Assembly (NCBI GenBank): GCA_017450275.1
Contig: JAFSVD010000009.1
Span: forward strand, 1-64,000
Source of the DNA: Desulfovibrio sp.
GTDB taxonomy: Bacteria > Desulfobacterota > Desulfovibrionia > Desulfovibrionales > Desulfovibrionaceae
Direction: 5' to 3'
DNA: 64,000 bases
In this document: positions 1 through 7,228 of the stretch, in pieces
How positions within the stretch are numbered: position 1 is the stretch's first letter
How the letters are laid out: every line of letters starts with the position of its first letter
Notes under the pieces: model-generated
What the model saw: the letters and a program-made list of their open reading frames with translations, nothing else
Told to the model about the DNA's origin: nothing
Database searches by the model: none
Translations under genes and position numbers: made by a program

Positions 1-74
1 ACAAAGAGCGTACAAATCCTGCCAACGTAGTTCCGATGGCAAAAATGCCCTCTGAACTGAGGCTGATTACGAGC

Positions 75-110
75 AAAAATATCCAACCACCTTAGTGGTG
101 GGATATTTTT
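75..110. terminator. Bidirectional intrinsic terminator
   Basis: Two 16-base arms (AAAAATATCCAACCAC and its complement) match at 15 of 16 positions around a 4-base loop. A-rich and T-rich ends give a U-tract in both directions. It probably ends a gene entering from the left on the plus strand. Confidence 0.65.
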
Positions 111-208
111 GGAGAACCGTAATATTACAAGCTCGTAGCTCAGACGGGTATGGCCGCCATTTGTCAGAGTCGCATTGATTTGCACTGATTTTCTCGATGT
201 GTGAGGAG

Positions 209-245
209 AAAAAAAACGGGCTTGAGGCATTTTGCTCTCAAACCC
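209..245 (-). terminator. Intrinsic terminator after tRNA-Arg
   Basis: An imperfect GGG-TTGAG-CA / TG-CTCAA-CCC stem (about 219-245) is followed, in the minus direction, by a U-tract that reads as A8 on the plus strand at 209-216. It lies just beyond the tRNA 3' end and probably ends the motAB-tRNA transcript. Confidence 0.65.
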
Positions 246-255
246 TTACTTTTAC

Positions 256-332
<77 letters not shown>

Positions 333-338
333 ACTTTT

Positions 339-1043
339 TTAATAGACGACACTGTAGGACATAACCTCTGGCCTGTGGAAGAAAAATTCCACACGTCTGT
401 TCGCTGCTCTGCTCGACTCATCAAAGCCGGGTTTTAACGGCCGTGTGTCACCGTAGGCAACACCGCGCAGTCGACTCGGTTTTATATTCCGATCGGCCAA
501 ATAATGCAAGACCGTCGCAGCCCGTGCGCCGGACAATTCCCAAGCAGACGGGAAGGGGGGCTGCGCTTCACTGCTATCCGCATGACCGCGAACAACAAGA
601 TAGAGGTTGTACTCGCGTAAAACATCAAGCACGGATTGAAAAACTTTTTCCGCTTGCGGGGTTATGCGAATCGAGCCGGCTTGAAAGAGGGCATCGGAAT
701 TGACCCGCAACTGCACTCCAAGATCATCGGCGCTGAGACCGGATGAATTTTGCGGCACAGCGTCAGCCATAAGCATTTTCAACTTTTGCGCTATCGCATA
801 GTGTGAACGCTCGGTCTCATTGATCTTGATATCCCGAGCATCGATTTTATCCGTATTCTGGATAAAAGGGTTGTTGGAAATCGGAGAGGTGGAGCTTGAG
901 TCAAAATTGCGTTCACCGCTGAAGTAGGCGGCAAGCCCTGCCTTGGTTTCAGGCGGCACCATATTGAGAATCCACATCAACAGGAAGAAAGCCATCATGG
1001 CTGTGACAAAGTCAGCGTAGGCTACTTTCCATGCACCACCCAT
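339..1043 (-). CDS. motB: Flagellar motor stator protein MotB
   Basis: MotB is the stator subunit that anchors the MotA/MotB ion channel to peptidoglycan. The 234-residue protein has one membrane segment (about 9-29, YADFVTAMMAFF). The proton-binding Asp conserved in the family is Asp11. A linker follows, then an OmpA-like peptidoglycan-binding domain (about 110-225) with the usual RGHADSSE and NRRVEF motifs. The cytoplasmic N-terminus is very short: the protein starts right at the conserved GGAWKVAYADF block. An in-frame TGA two codons upstream of the ATG rules out a longer start. A GAGGAT sequence precedes the start. The gene lies 39 bases downstream of motA and is probably co-transcribed with it. 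Confidence 0.96.
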   Translation of the reverse strand: MGGAWKVAYADFVTAMMAFFLLMWILNMVPPETKAGLAAYFSGERNFDSSSTSPISNNPFIQNTDKIDARDIKINETERSHYAIAQKLKMLMADAVPQNSSGLSADDLGVQLRVNSDALFQAGSIRITPQAEKVFQSVLDVLREYNLYLVVRGHADSSEAQPPFPSAWELSGARAATVLHYLADRNIKPSRLRGVAYGDTRPLKPGFDESSRAANRRVEFFFHRPEVMSYSVVY

Positions 1044-1082
1044 ATATCACCATCCTCATCAATTCACAGAAAAAACACGATA

Positions 1083-1931
1083 CTAACCGCTCTTCAGCTT
1101 TTCTTCCATTTCTGAAAAGAGCGGCCGGAAAGGATAGGGAATAGCTCGTCTTCCGTACTCAACAGCAATAAGAGGCGTAGCCCCACGAATGGCCGCGGCA
1201 ACGGCTTCTTTGATGGAGTTCAGATAAAAATGTTCTTCGCTCACGTAGTTTTCAAGCTTGGAACCCATGGGACCAAAGAGACCATAGCAGCACAAAATAC
1301 CAAGGAAGGTTCCGACCATGGCCGCCGCGATGTGGTGTCCCAAAACCTCAGGCGGTTCGTTGATCTTCCCCATGGTGATAACAACGCCGATAACGCAGGC
1401 AACGATACCCATACCGGGAAGGGATTCCGCCATATGGGAGATGCCATGCGCAGGCAGCATGCCTTCTTCGTCGATCGTATGCATGTCGACTTTCATCAAG
1501 CTGTCGATGTCGGCAGGATCACCGGTTGTGAGATAGACGCGAAGGGTGTCGCTGATAAAATTAATAACAAGAGTATTTTTAGCAATATTTGGATATTTTG
1601 TAAAAATGGGGCTTGAATCAGGTTTTTCAACATCACTTTCAATACTAATCACACCATCTCTGTGCATCTTACTAAAGAGCGCATACAAAAGAGCAAGGGT
1701 TTCCAAATATTTATTTTTGCTCGACCCCGGATCAGCAAATAGATGTTTTAAACTTTTAACAATGAGACCAAAGGTATACTTCGTCTGTCCAGCGAAGAAG
1801 GCTCCCAATCCGCTTCCCAAAATAATTATTATTTCTGCTGGTTGAAGGAGTACCCCCCAGTCCCCATGGGACATGGTATACCCGCCTGCAACCGAAAGAA
1901 TAACTATGATGAGTCCTATAAGTAAGTACAT
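1083..1931 (-). CDS. motA: Flagellar motor stator protein MotA
   Basis: MotA is the four-helix stator subunit that forms the ion channel with MotB and drives the rotor. The 282-residue length is normal for the family. The first helix (MYLLIGLIIVILSVAGGY) starts at the N-terminus and a second follows at about 30-50. A large cytoplasmic loop (about 70-165) has the charged region that contacts FliG, and two C-terminal helices include the MAESLPGMGIVACVIGVV segment. The gene is first in a motA-motB pair, with a promoter-like sequence at 2002-2030 on the minus strand. Confidence 0.96.
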   Translation of the reverse strand: MYLLIGLIIVILSVAGGYTMSHGDWGVLLQPAEIIIILGSGLGAFFAGQTKYTFGLIVKSLKHLFADPGSSKNKYLETLALLYALFSKMHRDGVISIESDVEKPDSSPIFTKYPNIAKNTLVINFISDTLRVYLTTGDPADIDSLMKVDMHTIDEEGMLPAHGISHMAESLPGMGIVACVIGVVITMGKINEPPEVLGHHIAAAMVGTFLGILCCYGLFGPMGSKLENYVSEEHFYLNSIKEAVAAAIRGATPLIAVEYGRRAIPYPFRPLFSEMEEKLKSG

Positions 1932-2001
1932 CGTGCCGTCCGTGTCTACTACAGTCGAAGATCCAATTCTCAGAAGATGGCGTCATGCACCACGGGGAAC
2001 C

Positions 2002-2030
2002 AGTGTATCCCAGCAAGGCTAAAAACTCAA
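2002..2030 (-). promoter_or_regulatory. Sigma-70-like promoter of motAB
   Basis: On the minus strand the hexamers TTGAGT and TACACT are separated by exactly 17 bases, about 70 bases upstream of motA. Two inverted repeats sit at or just upstream of the -35 box (2027-2045, TCAAGC/GCTTGA; 2042-2059, TTGACA/TGTCAA) and could be operators. Confidence 0.5.
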
Positions 2031-2171
2031 GCAAGGAATGCTTGACACAGCAATGTCAATAGACTGAAACAAGGCAAGAGCAGCATCTCTGCCCCTCTCA
2101 AACAAAAAATCACAAAAAACCACGCTTTGTCAAGAAAAACTCTTTCTTTTTTCTACCACCAAGGATTTTGC

Positions 2172-3686
2172 ATGCACCGTCCACCCGCTCTCATGATTCA
2201 AGGCACCTGTTCCAATGCCGGCAAAAGCCTGCTCGCAACAGCCATCTGCCGCAACCTCACCCTCATGGGCTTTCGCGTACGACCCTTTAAGGCGCAAAAT
2301 ATGTCCCTCAATGCCTTTGTGGCCGACGATGGCGAAATGGGACTGGCTCAAGCCATCCAAGCGCGTGCGTGTGGTATATCCCCCGATTGCCGCATGAATC
2401 CCCTCTTGCTCAAACCCCTTGGCAACGCCACCTCTGAACTGATTTGCCTTGGGAAACCCCATGGAACGCTCACAGCCAAAGACTTTGCGAGCTTTCGCCC
2501 GGATCTCTGGTCTATTGTGCAAAAAGCCTATTGTTCTCTCGCCGAAGAGGCCGATATCATGGTGCTTGAAGGAGCAGGAAGCCCTGCGGAAATCAACCTT
2601 CGGGAACACGATCTCGTCAATATGCGCATGGCACACTTTGCCAAAGCCAAGGTCTTGCTCACCTGCGACATCGACCGCGGCGGCGCCTTTGCTGCCCTCC
2701 TTGGCACCATGCTCCTCCTCCAACCTGACGAGCAAGCCTTGGTTTCAGGCTTTATCATCAATAAATTCCGGGGCGATTCCACCCTGCTCACTCCTGCCAT
2801 GGAAGAAATACGCCGGCGCACAAACCGCCCCTTTTTCGGCATCATCCCCTGGATCGACGCGGTCGATATCCCCGATGAAGACTCGGTCTCCTTGAGCGCC
2901 TTGAAAACAAAGCGAGCCGCTCCCCCCAACACCCTCGATATCGCCTTTATCAAACTGCCCCATCTGAGCAATGCCCAGGATCTCGACAGTTTGCGCAAAG
3001 AAGCCGATGTTTCGCTTCGTCCCATCGAAAGCCCAGAGACCTTCGGCTGCCCCGATCTTGTGATCCTCCCCGGCTCACGCAATACCATGGCCGCCATGCG
3101 CTTTCTCACCCTTTCAGGCTTAGATCAAGCCATCCATGCCTATGCCAGAGAGAATCCGCAGCATGGCATGATCCTCGGTATTTGTTGTGGCATGCAATTG
3201 CTCGGCGAATCTATCCACGATCCCTTTGGCATGGAAGAAGGATGCAGTATACGCGGACTCAACCTTCTTCCGCTAAAAACCCATCTTGCCAAGCAAAAGA
3301 TTCAGCGAAAAACACAAGCTATAAGCTATCCACCCCTCACCCCAAGCCCTCTCCCCCTATTTGGCCAGGAAATGCGCTACGGCCAAACGAGCCCAAGCAA
3401 GGAGGATATCCTTCCCCTCATTCGCAATGAAAACGGCGAGGTTCTTGGTTTTGGCCGCATGGACCACGATACCATTCCCATTCTTGGCACAAGCCTCCAC
3501 GGCCTCTTTGATGCGGATGCCTTCAGAGCCCAGCTGCTCAAAAGACTTCGCGATGCCCGTGGTCTTCCCAACCACAAAACACGCCACTACGATATCAGCC
3601 CCTCCATCGACCGCTTGGCAGCCATTGTTGATCAAGCAATGCCTGTCAAAAGTCTTCTTGCCCTTCTTGGCCTTCAAAGTTCGTAA
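2172..3686 (+). CDS. cobQ: Cobyric acid synthase (CobQ/CbiP)
   Basis: This enzyme amidates the b, d, e and g side chains of adenosylcobyrinate a,c-diamide to adenosylcobyric acid in cobamide synthesis, using glutamine and ATP. The 504-residue protein opens with the ATP-binding dethiobiotin-synthetase-like domain (IQGTCSNAGKS at 10-19, then FKAQNMSLNAF). It ends with a class I glutamine amidotransferase domain with nucleophile Cys338 (GICCGMQ) and His443 (SLHGLFD). I chose the ATG at 2172 over an earlier one at 2127 because AAGGA lies 6 bases before it and the family usually starts close to the PPALMIQGT block. Other cobamide genes (cbiA, cbiC) lie far away at 49-51 kb. Confidence 0.95.
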   Translation: MHRPPALMIQGTCSNAGKSLLATAICRNLTLMGFRVRPFKAQNMSLNAFVADDGEMGLAQAIQARACGISPDCRMNPLLLKPLGNATSELICLGKPHGTLTAKDFASFRPDLWSIVQKAYCSLAEEADIMVLEGAGSPAEINLREHDLVNMRMAHFAKAKVLLTCDIDRGGAFAALLGTMLLLQPDEQALVSGFIINKFRGDSTLLTPAMEEIRRRTNRPFFGIIPWIDAVDIPDEDSVSLSALKTKRAAPPNTLDIAFIKLPHLSNAQDLDSLRKEADVSLRPIESPETFGCPDLVILPGSRNTMAAMRFLTLSGLDQAIHAYARENPQHGMILGICCGMQLLGESIHDPFGMEEGCSIRGLNLLPLKTHLAKQKIQRKTQAISYPPLTPSPLPLFGQEMRYGQTSPSKEDILPLIRNENGEVLGFGRMDHDTIPILGTSLHGLFDADAFRAQLLKRLRDARGLPNHKTRHYDISPSIDRLAAIVDQAMPVKSLLALLGLQSS

Positions 3687-3762
3687 CCCATTGCACTTTT
3701 CCCCTCTCTTCGCTATTCTTGTGCAAACGCCCGGTGTGGCTGTGTTGATTGTGGGAGGTTTT

Positions 3763-4242
3763 ATGAGTGATTATGATGAGGCCAGTCAGGCTTCAAAACA
3801 CGACGATGAAATACAGCTTGTCACATTTCGTATCGGCGATGAAGAATTTGGGGTGGATATTTTGGCGGTTCAGGAAATCAACCGCATGCTGCAAATAACG
3901 ATGGTGCCACGAGCCCCTTTTTTTATTGAAGGTGTAATCAATTTGCGTGGCAAAGTGATTCCCGTTGTGAATATGCGGACTCGCTTCAACAAACCCCAGG
4001 TAGAACCTGATGCCGACACCCGCATTGTCGTCGTGGATCTCGGTCAAAAAGTCATAGGCATTCTTGTGGATGCAGTCTCAGAGGTTTTGCGCCTTCCCTC
4101 CAGCACTATCGAACCCGCCCCCCCGGTGGTTGCAGGGATTGGATCGGAATATATCAAAGGTGTTGGAAAATTAAACGACAGGTTGCTCATCCTGCTCGAC
4201 CTCGACAATCTTCTGCGCGAAGAAAATCCGCTCGACAATTAA
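3763..4242 (+). CDS. cheW: Chemotaxis coupling protein CheW
   Basis: CheW links chemoreceptors to the CheA kinase. The 159-residue protein is a single CheW domain: LVTFRIGDEEFGVDILAVQEI, then VPRAPFFIEGVINLRGKVIPVVNMR and a C-terminal LLILLDLDNLL strand. The frame is open far upstream into cobQ, but the ATG at 3763 has GGGAGG 4 bases before it and gives the usual family length. It stands alone, with a terminator directly after it. The window also contains cheV and motAB, but the other chemotaxis genes must lie elsewhere. Confidence 0.95.
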   Translation: MSDYDEASQASKHDDEIQLVTFRIGDEEFGVDILAVQEINRMLQITMVPRAPFFIEGVINLRGKVIPVVNMRTRFNKPQVEPDADTRIVVVDLGQKVIGILVDAVSEVLRLPSSTIEPAPPVVAGIGSEYIKGVGKLNDRLLILLDLDNLLREENPLDN

Positions 4243-4268
4243 GATTTCCCCCTTTCTCTTCCCTGCAC

Positions 4269-4300
4269 CCTCAAGCCTTGGTCTTGAGGTCTTTTTTTTT
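4269..4300 (+). terminator. Intrinsic terminator after cheW
   Basis: A CCTCAAG/CTTGAGG stem with a short loop is followed by a run of nine T. It separates cheW from the aminotransferase gene. Confidence 0.8.
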
Positions 4301-4328
4301 CAGCCCTTCGAAGGAGTCCGCCTGCACC

Positions 4329-5474
4329 ATGAAGATGCGTCTTTCCCGTTCAATTATTGGCTCTGAAGAGGCCAAAGCTGTCAGCCGTGTCCTGCTCGAA
4401 GACGGCTATCTGGGCATGGGCACAGAGACCAAACGCTTTGAAGAGGATCTGGCAGCCTTTTTCGAGGTTGAGCCAGAGCAAGTGATCTCGACCAATTCAG
4501 GCACAGCCGCCCTCCATCTTGCCTGCGACGCTGTCTGTGCCCAGGCAAACACCTCAGGGATTCCTGAAATCCTTGTGCCCTCCCTCACCTTTGTTGCCTC
4601 CTACCAGGCCATCACCGCAGCAGGGTGCAAACCCGTTAGCTGTGATGTTTTGCTTGAAACAGGCACCTTGGATCTTCAGGATGCCAAGAGTCGGATAACA
4701 GAAAACACCGTTGCCATCCTCTTTGTCGATTACGCGAGCAATCCCTGGAAGCTCAGCGATGTCTATGCCTTTGCCAAGGAACACCATCTGCGCGTGATCG
4801 AAGACGCAGCCCACGCCTTTGGCTGCCGCCACCATGGCCAGCGCATCGGCAGTTTTGGCGATCTTGTCTGCTTCAGCTTTGACGGCATCAAAAATATCAC
4901 AGCCGGCGAAGGCGGCTGCCTTGTCTCCTTTGACCCGGTTGCAACCCAGCTGGCAAGTGATGCTCGCCTGCTCTCTGTGAGCGGCGACACCGCCAAGCGC
5001 TTTGCTGGCGCCAGAAGCTGGGATGCCGATGTTGCCAGGCAAGGCTGGCGCTACCATATGAGCAATATCATGGCAGCCATTGGTCGCGTCCAGTTGCGCC
5101 GATTCCCCAAGGAATTTCTCCCCAAACGCATGCTCAGATCCTCGGTCTACAATCAGCGGCTGTGCACACAAAAGCATGTTGCGCTCTTTCAAACCGATCC
5201 CGAGGATTTTATTTGCCCCCATATCCAGGTCATCCGCGTGCTCGACGGCCACAAAGAGCATGTGCGGCACGTCTTGGAGGAGCACGGTATCCCAACCGGC
5301 CTCCACTACAAGCCCAATCATCTCCACTCTTTCTTTGGCGGGGGCGCTGTGCATCTACCAAACGTTGAACAGCTCTATACCGAAATTCTGACGCTTCCTC
5401 TCCATCCGGCACTCTCCTGTCAGGATATAGAAGAAATCTGCGGCATCATCAAAAAAACCCTCGATACCTTATGA
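4329..5474 (+). CDS. DegT/DnrJ/EryC1/StrS family sugar aminotransferase
   Basis: This is a PLP-dependent aminotransferase of the family that places amino groups on nucleotide-linked keto-sugars. The 381-residue protein has the N-terminal block RLSRSIIGSEEAKAV and the cofactor region TNSGTAALHLA. It also has the EDAAHAFG motif and the PLP lysine in SFDGIKNITAGEGG (about Lys188). The start at 4329 follows AAGGAGT; an upstream ATG at 4278 is also in frame but lies in the terminator region. The stop overlaps the start of the GT2 gene by 4 bases, so the pair probably acts together in making a surface polysaccharide, LPS or flagellin glycan. The sugar substrate cannot be told from sequence. Confidence 0.88.
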   Translation: MKMRLSRSIIGSEEAKAVSRVLLEDGYLGMGTETKRFEEDLAAFFEVEPEQVISTNSGTAALHLACDAVCAQANTSGIPEILVPSLTFVASYQAITAAGCKPVSCDVLLETGTLDLQDAKSRITENTVAILFVDYASNPWKLSDVYAFAKEHHLRVIEDAAHAFGCRHHGQRIGSFGDLVCFSFDGIKNITAGEGGCLVSFDPVATQLASDARLLSVSGDTAKRFAGARSWDADVARQGWRYHMSNIMAAIGRVQLRRFPKEFLPKRMLRSSVYNQRLCTQKHVALFQTDPEDFICPHIQVIRVLDGHKEHVRHVLEEHGIPTGLHYKPNHLHSFFGGGAVHLPNVEQLYTEILTLPLHPALSCQDIEEICGIIKKTLDTL

Positions 5475-6427
5475 ACACGTCCCCAAAAACGCCCCTTGTC
5501 TCTGTTATCATGAATTGCCGCAACGCAGCCAAGGATCTTCCTTCGGCAATGGAAAGCGTGATGGCGCAGACAGTGCAGGATTTTGAGATCATCTTCTTCG
5601 ACAATTGCTCAACCGATGCGAGCATTGCCATCGCTGAGAGCTTTGGCGAAAAAGTCCGCATTGTGCAAGCAGCGAGTCCGCTCTCCCTCGGGATGGCCAG
5701 AAACCAAGCGCTTTGCCACACCCAAGGGGATCTCATCGCCTTTCTCGATTGCGATGATCTGTGGCGGCCGACCAAATTGGAACGCCAGATTGCCTGCTTT
5801 GCCAACGAGTCCGTGGGACTTGTGACAACAGACACCCGCCTGCTCCACGGCACACGGGAAGGGGGACGGCTTTTTGCCAAGACCAGGCCAGCCCGTGGCG
5901 CTGTCTTTGGCGAACTCTTAACGCGCCAATGGATTTCCATGTCCTCGGCCATGGTGCGCAAAAAAGCCTTGGACAGCATCCAGGAATCCCCTGGCCACTG
6001 GTTTGACGAACGCCTTGAAGTGTGTGAAGAGGCTGATGTGTTTTACCGCATTGCCCACGACTGGGCGCTCGACTATGTCGAGAGCGATCTCACCCTGTGG
6101 CGCATCCATGGGAAAAACACCACCTTCGAACGCTTCGACGCCTTTGCCAACGAGACACTTTTGATCGTGGACAAACTGCAAAAGCGTTTTCCCGATTGCC
6201 AAACAACCTATGCCTCCATTTTCCCAAAGCTCATCAACCGCGCCTCCTTCCAAAAAGCGATCGCGCTCTGGAAAAATGGCAAGGCGAAGGAGGCGCGCAC
6301 CCTTGTGCACAGCCTGCCAAAAACGCCAAAGACCCGCCTCTTTACGCTGTGTACCTATCTTCCACCTTCGTGCTTTACCCTCGCCGCACGCCTCTATTTT
6401 GCCCTCCCCCGCTTTCTCCGCTCATAG
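5471..6427 (+). CDS. Family 2 glycosyltransferase
   Basis: This 318-residue GT-A fold glycosyltransferase starts with the family pattern LVSVIMNCRNAAKDLPSAM, followed by DNCSTDAS and the metal/nucleotide-binding acidic motif FLDCDDLW. It probably transfers an activated sugar in the cytoplasm. I see no membrane segment, so it would be soluble or peripherally attached. Its ATG overlaps the aminotransferase stop (ATGA), which indicates translational coupling. The acceptor is unknown; LPS core, O-antigen or flagellin glycosylation are all possible. Confidence 0.88.
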   Translation: MNTSPKTPLVSVIMNCRNAAKDLPSAMESVMAQTVQDFEIIFFDNCSTDASIAIAESFGEKVRIVQAASPLSLGMARNQALCHTQGDLIAFLDCDDLWRPTKLERQIACFANESVGLVTTDTRLLHGTREGGRLFAKTRPARGAVFGELLTRQWISMSSAMVRKKALDSIQESPGHWFDERLEVCEEADVFYRIAHDWALDYVESDLTLWRIHGKNTTFERFDAFANETLLIVDKLQKRFPDCQTTYASIFPKLINRASFQKAIALWKNGKAKEARTLVHSLPKTPKTRLFTLCTYLPPSCFTLAARLYFALPRFLRS

Positions 6428-6448
6428 CCTCTAACCCCAAGGTGAACC

Positions 6449-7228
6449 ATGCTGCAGGAACACTATACCGGCCAGGGTCAGGTCGTCCTCATTGCGGGGG
6501 GCGGCCGCATCTTTACCGACATAGCAGCCCGTTTTGTTGCGAGCGAACGCTCCCTGGATGCCATTGTTGCCTCTCCCTATTCCAAGGCCATTGTGCAAAA
6601 CATCCTGGCAAGCGGCCACAGAGCTGCGCTCGAATTCGATACCTTCCTCTTTGGCATTGCAGGCTATTCCCGCGTCACCGAAGTGCAACTTGTCAGAAAA
6701 CGCCTTGCCTCCTACCTGATCAAGTCGGGCAGAGCCGAATTGCACGGCAAACGCGCCTTTTCTGTTGTCTATCCCAAGGAGGTGGCGCATTTCACAAGCA
6801 CGGTCACGCTTCCCGACGGGCAGCGCGTCGCGCTCTCAGGCAAAGATCTCTGCGAGCTGACCAGGCAATGGTATGAAGATGGCGTGGCTCACGGGCTGCC
6901 TGAAGAGGATCTGCGCTATCTCAAACCCCAGGCCACAGAATGCAAGGCCATCATCGGGATGAACGCCCACGCCCTGCTCGACTGGTTCCAGATTCGTCTG
7001 TGCCAAAACGCCCAGCACGAAATCAGGGATCTCGCGCACAAGATGCTTGCCCTGTGCAAAGAAGCTGCGCCGGATCTCTTTGCCGAAGCAGGACCAAACT
7101 GTGTCCAATTAGGGTATTGTCCTGAAAACGACCGCCAAAACCCCCGATGCAAAGGCAAAATCCCCACCAAGCACGAAGCCTTTGCTCTGCTCAAGAACTA
7201 TGCCTCCCACGGGCAGCGCCAGCCCTGA
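6449..7228 (+). CDS. thyX: Divergent flavin-dependent thymidylate synthase (ThyX)
   Basis: ThyX makes dTMP from dUMP with FAD, NADPH and methylenetetrahydrofolate. The 259-residue protein aligns with the family along its length: EFDTFLFGIAGYSR (about 62-75), then QLVRKRLASYLIKSGR, and NAHALLDWFQIR followed by NAQHEIRDLA. The family signature RHR-x7-S appears as RKR-x7-S (Arg83, Arg85, Ser93), and the usual EH dipeptide before it is Glu62-Phe63. Two histidines that are normally conserved are therefore replaced, while the arginines and serine of the nucleotide pocket are kept. AAGGTG precedes the ATG. The 3' end overlaps the convergent efflux gene by 38 bases. It is probably a functional ThyX of a divergent subgroup, but this needs testing. 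Confidence 0.8.
   Translation: MLQEHYTGQGQVVLIAGGGRIFTDIAARFVASERSLDAIVASPYSKAIVQNILASGHRAALEFDTFLFGIAGYSRVTEVQLVRKRLASYLIKSGRAELHGKRAFSVVYPKEVAHFTSTVTLPDGQRVALSGKDLCELTRQWYEDGVAHGLPEEDLRYLKPQATECKAIIGMNAHALLDWFQIRLCQNAQHEIRDLAHKMLALCKEAAPDLFAEAGPNCVQLGYCPENDRQNPRCKGKIPTKHEAFALLKNYASHGQRQP

Larger units (their letters stand above)
1..255. other. Intergenic region left of tRNA-Arg
   Basis: I see no convincing gene here. It holds a strong bidirectional hairpin (75-110), a 10-base palindrome (119-128), an outer inverted repeat (68-74 with 131-137), a short stretch at 131-160 that resembles a tRNA D-arm, and the terminator of the minus-strand tRNA (209-245). A reading frame open from base 3 to a stop at 93-95 could be the 3' end of a gene lying to the left, but 30 codons are too few to recognise. 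Confidence 0.5.

Noticed and set aside
3..95. Possible 3' end of a gene entering from the left
   Set aside because: Thirty codons are open, but the stop lies inside the terminator hairpin and nothing can be recognised, so I did not list it as a gene.
2046..2171. Cobalamin riboswitch before cobQ
   Set aside because: The gap is too short and I see no B12-box; the region looks like an ordinary promoter region.
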